NCBI GenBank assembly: GCA_964019415.1
Contig: OZ025886.1
Span: 2,905,584 to 2,969,583 of the forward strand
Length of the DNA: 64,000 bases
Source of the DNA: Ianthella basta
Lineage: Eukaryota > Porifera > Demospongiae > Verongiida > Ianthellidae
Direction: 5' to 3'
The position numbers and the translations under genes were made by a program. Of the stretch, positions 36,830-46,779 are shown one piece after another. The stretch's first letter is position 1; each line of letters begins with the position of its first letter. The notes under the pieces were generated by a model, which worked only from the letters and a program-made list of their open reading frames with translations, searched no databases and had not been told where the DNA came from.

Positions 36830-37074
36830 CCAGATCAGCACATTAACCTATAATTATAGGATGAAAGCGGTTGATAATGCATGACATGTGTGCAACTGCA
36901 GCTAAGCTAAGTCTATATAGGAGTGCTTTACATAATCTAGATTCCAAGCCAGATTAACTTGTTAGTGTAAATATGGCCACTAGCTATAGCCACCATGATC
37001 GGTGACACATAGCAAGATTATCTTGAATAACTGCAGTTGCACACTCATCATGGGAGGATAGCATTATCGACTGC

Positions 37075-38408
37075 ATTTGTTGTTTGTTCTTTTCTAATTG
37101 TTTCTTTAACATTGATAGAATGGAGCTGGAAAAGATCAATCAATACAATTAAAACCCAACAATCAAACAATGTCAAAACCCATCCCCTCCCAAGTCCATG
37201 GGTCCTTTGAAGGTTCCCAGCACTGCCGCAGCATTTCCTCGCTGTGCTGCCACAGACACACATACGTTGCAGGAGAAATTAATAGGACCTTGGCTCTCGG
37301 ACTCCGGTTACCTCCTTGCATGAGCCAATGTCCTAAATCCCAGAGGAACAGAAGAGCCTCTGGGTCCAACACTCCTGAGGTCTCCACTGCATGCCAACGG
37401 GACAAAGTGGTGGCTTGCATCCAGATTGGCATACTTAGCCCTCTTGGCCTGTTCTGCCTGCTTTTGCTAACAGTGCCAGAGGACATTGCAGCACTTGAGA
37501 CATGTGAGTGTGCAAGTGTGTCTGAGATGTGTGCTGAGGACAGTGAGCGATGAATGATGTCGTTCAGAGCTGAGTGTCGAGGGTGGCGTCCCTCACTCCA
37601 TCTGCAGCTGAGGTCATGCATGGGTAGCTAGGTTGTCAACTTCAGCTCCACACTGGCTGCAATCATGCAGCTAACACAAGGGGGTTTCAAGGCGGAGGCC
37701 CACTGCCACCCAAATGGTATCGTCATCCATCCTCAGCCCCATTGATGAAACTGGGAGGGTGTTCAGCCATGCTCCGAATTCCTTGTTTGAGCTGCTAACA
37801 AGCGTGCTTGGGACTGAACATCAGGCGCAGCCTCCAGTAGTGATGCAGAGGTCTCTAGAACTGTGTGGAGGTTCCAGTTCCTTTGATTAACGGTACCATT
37901 TTCCTTCTTTTTGAAGGACCTCCCCAACCCTGCCACCGAGTGAACCATCATCCCGATAGAGAACGACAAACTCAGAAGTGAGCTTTTCTGTTAGTGGGTG
38001 GATAGCAAGACAGAACAACAGTGGGCCTAGGGGGTCCCCTGCTGTGCTCCTTCAGAAGACTGTAAAGGGGTTTCCCGCAAAAGAGGGTGGATGGTGCAGA
38101 GTATCCAGAGTGCACAAAGGAAGAAGCTCTGGAGCCAGTTCACTGACCTGGGTTAACTTCTTGTCTTGGTGGACACTGTTGAAGGCATTTGAAAAGTCCA
38201 ACATGAGAAGTACATGATCCAGAGGAAGGTTGTCAAAGTAGGTGCGTGCAGCATGCACTGTGACCTCTGCCCCCATGAACGGTCCCATATTCCAACTGAC
38301 ACAGGGCAAGGAGTGGCCGCATTGGGCTCTTGACACATGCTGCAGCAGTTTTAGCTGCCAGACGACGGAGTGTACAGCCCACAGCGATGGGTCTGACTCC
38401 ATCCCCCT
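37075..38408 (-). mobile_element. Non-LTR-type reverse transcriptase fragment, unit 2 copy
   Basis: Minus-strand pieces match the element at 43846-45755: LDFSNAFNSVHQDKKL near the 5' side and a C-terminal region ending near 37163 (WDLGHWLMQGGN, YVCLWQHSEEMLRQC). About 600 bp present in the unit 3 copy is missing here. The frame is broken in several places. It occupies the intron remnant between the orphan RRM2 exon and the orphan receptor exon, exactly as in unit 3. The clade is not assigned. Confidence 0.75.
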
Positions 38409-38464
38409 TTTTCTGCTTTTCTTCTATTCTTCATTCAATTTTGCATTCTGCTTCACTTTTGAAG

Positions 38465-38576
38465 GAATGGTACCCAGGCTTGGAGTCAGTTGTTGAATGT
38501 GATGCACCAACAGTTTGTGATGGTGTGGAAATGAAAGAGTGGAGTGAAGACCTATCCAGCGATGCCGACTCAGTTG
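38465..38576 (+). pseudogene. Orphan receptor B tail exon, unit 2
   Basis: From GAATGGTACCCAGGC it encodes EWYPGLESVVECDAPTVCDG, as in receptor B's last exon at 31620. It retains the upstream acceptor (CTTTTGAAG). The end is lost: after a CTCAGTTGA it joins sequence found upstream of VWA gene 1. There is no receptor gene body to splice to. Confidence 0.85.
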
Positions 38577-38794
38577 AGCTCTATCAACATATGCATGGTA
38601 TGGGCTATAATTAATAATGAGGTGGCATACAAAGAGATTGCTGCGCTCCGCATCCAAATTATGGGTAGAGTATATATATAGACGCACTCCGCCTACGGGC
38701 GTTTACACTGAAACGTGACACGGTCAAGGGCGATCCCTGTACTAAGCTGTGAGCTGAGTCATTCTCGTAGATCTGATCCATGTTTTAATTGATA

Positions 38795-41700
38795 ATGGCT
38801 CGTCTAGCAGATAACGGATTGGTGGTCAAGGGTAAGAACACCCCCCTGCCTCTGAAGGACGTGTCAGTGAGTGCCTTTGTGCAGGGATACCTCCTGGGAC
38901 TCCAGTCTGTCCTCAAGTACGAGAACAGCGGGCCAGATCCGGTAGAGGTACTGTTCCGTACACCAGTCGACGAGTCGTATGCAGTGGTGGGACTGGATGC
39001 GGTAATCGACGGACGGAAGATCCGTGCTGAGATCAAGGAAAAGGAAGAAGCCAAGCAGGCATACGATGATGCTGTGGCCAGTGGGCTGACGGCAGCCTTC
39101 GGCGAAGAGAAGAAGGGAGACATCTTCAGCCTCGTTCTTGGCAACCTTCCTCCTGGAAAGGAGGCAGAGATCCACCTTACCATGGTGGGCGAGTTGGATA
39201 TCGATGCTGAGGGCTCCGTCCGCTTCTCCCTCCCAGCTGTACTGAAGCCCCGCTACACCCCCTCAGGGACCGAGGACCCTCTGTCCCCCGTAACAGGCGG
39301 AGAGACTCCCGGGGGGCAGGTCCAACGCACCGAGGCTCCCTCCGTATATAAGTTTGATCTGAGCATTGCAGGAGCTGAGGGCATTGCAGAAGTGAGTTCC
39401 CCCTCACACAAGATCAGGACGTCCTCCCCTCCTGATGGCGGTGGCATGCTGAATGTGGAGTTGGACCAGGATGGCCCGGTGACCAAGGACATTGTGATCC
39501 TGATCAAGCCCAAGGACCCACACCGGCCACTGGTGGTGGTGGAACCCGGTGCAGCAGACTCCAATCCATTGATGTCCAAGCCTGCCGTGATGGTGAGCTT
39601 CTTCCCCGAGATCAAGAATGACTCTGCTGAGGTTGCCTGCGAGTTGATCTTTGTGGTGGATCGCAGTGGCAGCATGCGTGGCAGCTTCATCAGGGAGGCG
39701 GCAGAGACACTGATCTTGTTCCTGAAGAGCATACCAGAAGGGTGCACCTTCAACATCATTGGATTCGGCAGCAGGTATGAGAAGCTGTTTCCCGAGAGTG
39801 TCCCATACACTCAGGAGAATCTGGATAAGGCTGTAGGTCATGTGGAGCGCTTGCAAGCTGATCTCGGTGGCACTGAGCTGTACCCTCCACTGGAGTATAT
39901 CTTCAAACAGCAGCTGAACCCACACCTCACTCGCCAGGTGTTTGTACTGACAGACGGTAGTGTCAGCAACACCGAACAGGTGATCCAACTGGTCCGCAAG
40001 AATGCCAACAAATCAAGGTACATTCTTGTGTGAATTGTCTGTATACAGAGTGTTGTGCTTGGATGTGTCTGCAGAGTGAATGGCTGTACGTATATGTACA
40101 TCTATACCTTGTGTGTCTGGCCTATACAGGTGCTTCTCCTTTGGTATTGGTTCCGGTGCATCCACTCATCTTGTGAAGGGTATTGCAGAGGCTGGCCTTG
40201 GCACTTCAGAGTTCATCACCAGCGGAGAGCGCATGCAGCCAAAGGTGTGTGCTGGCAGAACAAGATGGTCTATAGAGACCCAAGCATGCAGTGTGTACTC
40301 AGATGTGTGAACACCAGGGTGGCTTGCTTATAGTGATTCCTTATGTGCTGTGCCTGTTATTTGATGGTACCAAGCTCCCTCTTAATGTTCACAAATGGCA
40401 TGTTAACTAGATACATATGCACTGGGCTCAGTATACATACCGTATGTGTCCGAATAGAGGCCCGGGCCTCTATTTCTTTCCCGGGAGTTTTGACCCGGCC
40501 TCTATTCAAGCCTGGCTTCTATTAAAATATTTTCCTAATACTTGGCCTTGTTTCAATATAAAATCAGTGGTGTATAATATTGTGTCTCCGCGCATGGGGA
40601 GAATGACTGTAAGTCAAGATTCGCACGCGACTAGTTCTGTCGTGAAAGAGAGCATTGTCAGAGGCCACCGCGTGTATAAGGTGGCAGCGGCTTCCTTGGT
40701 CGTCTTCTCTGCACACTCAACGGCTTTCAACTTGAAGGAGACATCGTCATGAGGTAAAGTAGGGGGTTTCCGAACACTGCGCCGCGCTCTGTCTGCATTC
40801 GAAGGAACAGCTTCTCGTTATGTCAGTTTATGCATTGACTCTTGTGCTAACTGCATACAGAAACGGAAGCCATTCTACTGGGCGCAGGCGAAACGCGGCG
40901 CCCTGTTCGGATTCCCCGTCTTGTTTGGAACCCCCTCCCCTACCTTACGACATTCTCTTAGACATCGCTCTTGCAACTCTGATGATCCTTGGCAACTGTG
41001 AAGTATGACAAGCGACTTGCAGTTGCTAAAGAGCACAAAGTGTCGATCGAGAGGCATTCCGTGTCAATTGCGGCGAAACCGACCAATATTCGGTACCCGG
41101 CCACTATTCGGACCGGGCCTCTATTAATGAACTGGCCTCCTGACCCGGCCGCTATTTGAGCCCCGGCCGCTATTCGAGCCCGGCCTCTATACGGACAAAT
41201 ACGGTATGTACTCAGTGAAGCCTGTCTAAGACAGCCACCTGTGGGCCAGCTCTAACTGACCTTTATAGAGACGGGTGCTCTGCAGAGGTAGATTTCAATG
41301 CTTTAATGTTATTTGGGGCCAGGGAGGCTGGCTGTGTTAGAGAGGTTGGCTGCCTAACACATTGAGCATCTTAGACCAGTTCCACTGTATTTTCTATTTT
41401 TCTGTATTTAGCTACTGTAATGCATACCTATTTATTCTATTTAATGCACGCCCCCTCTACTGTGTTGCAGGTGATCCGTTCCCTGAAGCATGCCATGCAG
41501 CCTGCTGTGACTGGTGCTAAGGTCCACTTTAGCCTCCCTTTTGGCTACACGGCCAAGGTGGTCCCTGAGCAGGTCCCTCCCATCTTCTTTGGAGAACGCA
41601 CCATTGTGTATGGTATCCTCCAGAAGAACATGCTTGCAAAGGTAGTGAGCGGCAGTAAGGGCACAGTGACCCTTGAGGGAGAACTCCTTGGGGAGAAGAT

Positions 41701-42679
41701 GAAGCATGCTCTGGAGTTTGAGGTGCCTGGAGAGGGAGCAGGCCAACCCCAGTTAGTGCCCACTATCCACCACTTGGCTGGCAAGGCACTCATCAAAGGA
41801 TTGCAAAATGAGGAATCTGTTGGGGCAAAGAAGGCTGAGATAGTGAAGCTTAGCTGTGAGTGCAGTGTCATCTCCAAGCACACTGCATTCATTGCCATCG
41901 ATGAGGATCAGAAGGAACCTGTCAAAGGGAGTCTGCAGACCTGGGATGTGGTGGCCCCTCCTCCACAAGCGTTCAAGCTGAAGGCCAAGCGCAGTAGTGC
42001 ATTAAGAGTTGCCAGTGGTGGAGCCCGAGGAGGAGGAGGCAGTGTAGGGATGGAATGTCTTAGCAGAAAGAAAACGGCAAACTCCGTATCATCTAGCAGT
42101 GCTATGGAACGTAGGATGGTTTCCCGTGCAGGCAGAAATAGTCCTGAAATGGAGTTTGATGCCATTGCTCTAAATAGATGTTTTAAAGATGAAGGTGTTT
42201 CTGAAGGTATGCCTCCCCCTTGTCCATCTCGGTTTGGTGCAGGTCCCCCTCCTCCCCCTCCTGGGTCAGGCTGGAATGTAATGCCCTCCTCCGGGCTTCC
42301 TCCTCCACCTGCCCCAAGTGCCCCAAGTAGTTCTCTTGCAGCACAGCCAAAGCCCTCTTCTACCTCCCAGCCGGCCCTTCCCCGCATCATCAGCCTCCAG
42401 CTTGCCAGTGGGGCCTGGAAGCTGTCTGCAGAGCTAGCTGCCCTGCTGGGCCACAGCATGGAGGAGCTGAAGACTGCCTGCCCTGCTGCATGTGAGGGAG
42501 AGATGGAGCTGGTGTGGGCCACTGTGCTGGTGCTGAGCTACCTGGAGAAGAAGCTGCTGGAACTGAAGGATGAGTGGGAGCTGATTGCCATGAAGGCCCA
42601 CAACTGGTTGAAGAAGCAGCACATCCCAGAAGGGCACACCAAAGATAGCTTCCTTGAGAAGGCCAAGACAGTGGCATGA
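38795..42679 (+). CDS. VWA gene 2: VIT + vWA domain protein (VWA5A-like)
   Basis: Exons 38795-40017, 40130-40244 and 41471-42679 give 848 residues. Exon 1 differs from gene 1 by only a few codons and the MIDAS residues are intact. The striking difference is the linker at about residues 608-746, which shares almost nothing with gene 1 except the RNSP and PPPPPP parts and is richer in Ser/Arg. The C-terminal segment is again nearly identical. Intron 2 is 1.2 kb because of a 765-bp transposon next to the resident MITE. It is expected to be functional by sequence, with the same inferred role as gene 1. Confidence 0.9.
40440..41204. mobile_element. 765-bp TA-flanked TIR transposon in VWA gene 2 intron 2
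   Basis: Left end CCGTATGTGTCCGAATAGAG; right end reverse-complemented CCGTATTTGTCCGTATAGAG. TA is present on both sides (40438-40439; 41205-41206). Genes 1 and 3 preserve the empty site (AGTATACATATGTACTCAGT), so the boundaries are exact. Subterminal GGCCTCTATTCGAGCC-like units repeat several times at each end. Short frames are present but no transposase is recognised. It is a non-autonomous TA-targeting (Tc1/mariner/pogo-like) element, inserted after the last VWA duplication. Confidence 0.92.
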
Positions 42680-43453
42680 CTATGACTGCAGGAAGGGTAT
42701 AAATGTAGAATGCAATTTTTATAGTTGAATCAGCAACTGCGTTGTGTACAGATGCATACGTACTTGGCTAAGTGCATATATATATGTTCTTATTATTAAA
42801 GTGACAGCAGCATGTAATCAGAGGCTGCACAGCCAGTACTGGCTTACTGGTCACAAAGGAAAAGACAGGATGTAAAGATGGGGGGGGTAAGTCACACATA
42901 CATGGAGTGTGGATTTTAGTTGCTAAATAAAAGAGATTGCATATGTATATACATATACAATGTGTTGTGTTAGCTATTATTACTGTATATACAAGCATAT
43001 ACGTATATGCCTCATCATTGATGAGTATTGTGGCCATTCAGTCAATCTGAAACGTACCCTTCTCAGTGCCATCCCATGTGCATGAGTGCAAGGATCAATC
43101 TATATATATACAGCTGACTGCATGGAGTTGTGACTGGTGAATTAATTAAGACACACTCTACATATTCCACAGTACACTGTGAATTGCTCATCAAAGGTAT
43201 GAAAATGCCTCGATCAAGTACAGTCAACTGAATTCTGTCTTCAGGTGCATGGGTATTATACATATGAGTTGTATATTATATATGGGGTATGAGGCATACT
43301 TGTATGCCTGTTACCACATCCACATGGTGATGCATGCAGAGCAACATCGCATGCAATCAGAACACAAATTGAACACATAGTGATCAAGATAATATAAGAA
43401 AGGAGAGAGTGCGTGAGAGAGTTCTTTGACATACATAGTAATAACAATAACAA
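42680..43453. other. VWA gene 2 3' flank
   Basis: Colinear with the gene 1 3' flank (36072-36680) except for an extra block of about 160 bp at about 42780-42940, possibly a small insertion here or a deletion in unit 1. Nothing else was recognised. Confidence 0.5.
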
Positions 43454-43598
43454 TCAAAAGTCGGCATCAAGAGTGAATATGTGCTGCTCCTTGGCTGACA
43501 TGACCCCAGATTTCTGATACTTCCCAACACGCTTCTCAAAGAAATTGGTTTGCTCTCGAGGGAAATATTCTCCATGAAATCAAAGGGGTTCTCCACCC
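43454..43598 (-). pseudogene. Orphan last exon of RRM2, unit 2/3 junction
   Basis: The same fragment of RRM2 exon 7 as at 36681, joined at the same base to receptor B intron sequence. The identical join shows that both copies descend from one breakpoint and were multiplied together. Confidence 0.9.
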
Positions 43599-43845
43599 AG
43601 ATCAGCACATTAACCCATAATTATAGGATGAAAGCGGTTGATAATGCATGACATGTGTGCAACTGCAGCTAAGCTAAGCCCATATAGGAGTGTTTTATAT
43701 AATCTTCATTCCAAGCCAGATGAACTTGTTAGTGTAAATATGGCCACTAGCTATAGCCACCATGATCGGTGACACATAGCAAGATTATCTTGAATAACTG
43801 CAGTTGCACACTCATCATGGGAGGATGGCATTATCCACTGCTTTT

Positions 43846-45755
43846 ATTGTTTTGTTCTTTTCTAATTGTTTCTTTAACATTGATAGAATGGAGCTGGAAA
43901 AGATCATTCAATACAATTAAAACCCAACAATCAAACAATGTCAAAACCCATCCCCTCCCAAGTCCATGTGTCCTTTGAAGGTTGCCAGCACTGCCGCAGC
44001 ATTTCCTCGCTGTGCTGCCACAGACACACGTACGTTGCAGGAGAAACTGATAGGACCTTGGCTCTCAGACTCCAGTTGCCTCCTTGCATGAGCCAATGTC
44101 CTAAATCCCAGAGGAATAGAGAAGAGCCTCTGGTTCCAGCACTCCTGAGGTCTCCACTGCATGCCAACAGGGCAAACAAAGTGGTGGCTTGCATCCAGAT
44201 TGGCATACTTAGTCCTCTTGGCCTGTTCTGCCTGCTTTGCTACAGTGCCAGAGGACATTGCAGCACTTGAGACATGTGAGTGTGCAAGTGTGTCTGAGAT
44301 GTGTGCAGAGGACAGTGAGCGATGGATGGTGTCGTTCAGAGCTGAGTGTCAAGGGTGGTGTCCCTCACTCCATCTGCAGCTGAGGCCATGGGTAGCTAGG
44401 TTGTCAACTTCAGCTCCACACTGGCTGCAATCATGCAGCTAACACAAGGGGGTTTCAAGGCGGAGGCCCACTGCCACCCAAATGGTATCGTCATCCATCC
44501 TCAGCCCCATTGATGAAACTGGGAGGGTGTTCAGCCATGCTCTGGATTCCTTGTTAGTAGCTGCTAACAAGCGTGCTCAGGACTGGGCATCAGGTGCAGC
44601 CTCCAGTAGAGATGCAGAGGTCTCTAGAACTTTGTGGAGGTCCCAGTTCCTTTGATGGTGGGAGGCAGGTTCTGATGGGGGGGGGGGGGGGGGGGATGAG
44701 GTCCGAGCCCTGTCTTCAGGCAGCCAGGGCCTCCTCCCTGGTAGTGTCCACAGTGCCCATGAGGCAGTCTGGAAGAATTTGGCAAACAAGATTAGAGGAG
44801 GCAGCTGCAGAAGCCAACAAGACAGAAGGTGTGAGCTGCACAGCGCTCTGAATTCCCAGGCCACATACCATGCTTCACTGGAAGGGAAGCCTGTGTCCAG
44901 GATACATCTTGTTCTCCAATTAAAGTAGGTGTTGGTGACTTTGCTAGTGATGGCCCTCAGCATGTTATCATAGGTCACTAGCTCTGGGCAGGCAAACAAG
45001 GAAAAGTACACAGGGTGAGGAGAATGACATCATGGGCATGGAGGTGCTGCGGTCTGTCCCCCGTGACCCCAAACATCTCAGTCTTCTCTTGAATGGTTCT
45101 GAAAACAGACTCTGCATTCCCCACAGGGGAGCCAAGGAGGTGGCTTGCTCTGGATTGGTTACTTTCAACTCTGGGGCTGCAGCCAGCAGAGAGAGGTTCC
45201 AGAAAGGCAGAGTCATGTCCAATGACCTCTGACTTCTCTCTGTTCAGCTGGAGCCCCAGCTCCTCTGCAGCACCCTCCACAATCTGGAGGTCCTAAAGAA
45301 CCTCCCCAACCCTGCCACCAAGTGATCCATCATCCCGATAGAAAATGACAATCTCAGAAATGAGCTTTTCTGTTAGTGGGTGGATAGCAAGACAGAACAA
45401 CAGTGGGCCTAGGGGGTCCCTTGCTGCGCTCCTTCAGAAGACTGTAAAGAGGTTTCCCCGCAAAAGAGGGTGGATGGTGCAGAGTATGCAGAGTGCACAA
45501 AGGAAGAAGTTCTGGAGCCAGTTCACTGACCTGGGTTAACTTCTTGTCTTGGTGGACACTGTTGAAGGCATTTGAGAAGTCCAACTTGAGAAGTACATGC
45601 ACTGCGACCTCTGCCCCATGAACGGTCCCATATCCCAACTGACGCAGGGCAAGGAGTGACCTCATTGGGCTCTTGACACATGCTGCAGCAGTTTTAGCTG
45701 CCAGACGACGGAGTGTACAACCCACAGCAATGGGTCTGACTCCATCCCCCATTTT
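43846..45755 (-). mobile_element. Non-LTR-type reverse transcriptase element, unit 3 copy
   Basis: CTGCTTTT flanks both ends (43838-43845 and 45756-45763), consistent with a target duplication. Receptor B's own last intron (about 31560-31600) has the unfilled sequence. Minus-strand pieces read GVRPIAVGCTLRRLAAK, KLDFSNAFNSVHQD, an FYRDDGSLGG catalytic box and GLQLNREKSEVIG, then a C-terminal domain. The order and motifs are those of a non-LTR-type RT. The copy is 5'-truncated and broken. A long G-run lies at 44679-44695. Confidence 0.75.
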
Positions 45756-45807
45756 CTGCTTTTCTTCTATTCTTCATTCAATTTTGCATTCTGCTTCACT
45801 TTTGAAG

Positions 45808-45974
45808 GAATGGTACCCAGGCTTGGAGTCAGTTGTTGAATGTGATGCACCAACAGTTTGTGATGGTGTGGAAATGGAAGAGTGGGGAGTGACCTATCCA
45901 GCGATGCCATCTCAGTTGAGATTAAGAATATCTCTTCTAATTACATCCCTACATCTATCATCCCAAGCTAACTG
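45808..45974 (+). pseudogene. Orphan receptor B tail exon, unit 3
   Basis: Full-length copy of receptor B's last exon, with its acceptor. It encodes EWYPGLESVVECDAPTVCDG and then shifts frame after MEEW relative to 31620-31796, because bases encoding part of SELQDLSS are lost. No upstream receptor exons exist in this unit. Confidence 0.85.
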
Positions 45975-46779
45975 ATCCACCATTTGAATTACTTAAGCCT
46001 TTCTGAATTTTCCTATATCACATTATAGCTACCATACAGTATACACATTTATAGCATATACATAGTACAGGTACCATGCATGCAGTACATACACATTTAG
46101 AACAAGGAGTATGGATGTGATATAGTCAAAATTCTCAAAATTATAAAATTGCTGTACAATTATCTAACACAGTGTCTTGCCAAAGATAACCAGCAGTGTT
46201 TGTAGCCATGCCAATTGCTAACCACCCTAGGCCTGCTATTTACATTGAAGTCAAACTCATGCAGTGCTTAACTAAGACACTGGTCACGGCAGTCGCCATG
46301 CCCTAGCTATTCAACAAAGCTAGCTAAAAGAGCCACAGACAGCTGCTTTGTCCATAACTGCAGTATTATAGCATACTGAGGTAATTGGATGACTGTCAAG
46401 GAAGTGCTCAAGACAGCTCAAGAGGCCATCAGACTAAGTGCTGAAGTGGACTCTGATAGCTGGTCATTGAACTAAAGAGCTACGATTATGTAGGTGTGTA
46501 CACAGTGACAGTATTTGTGTATAGGTAATGTTAGCTTAATGTCTAATGAAGGAACAAGAAAAGCCCTATCAGCATATGCATGGTATGGGCTATAATTAAT
46601 AATGAGGTGGCATACAAAGAGATTGCTGCGCTCCGCATCCAAATTATGGGTAGACTATAATATGTAGACCGCACTCCGCCTACGGGCGTTTACACCGAAA
46701 CGTGACACGATCAAGGGCGATCTGTACACAGCTGTGAGCTGAGTCCTTCTCGTAGATCTGATCAATGTTTTAATTGATA
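45975..46779. other. Unit 3 spacer and VWA gene 3 promoter
   Basis: Matches 31797-33022 with a deletion of about 460 bp. The last 170 bp is the conserved VWA promoter, here with an altered TATA-like element. No separate gene was recognised. Confidence 0.6.
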
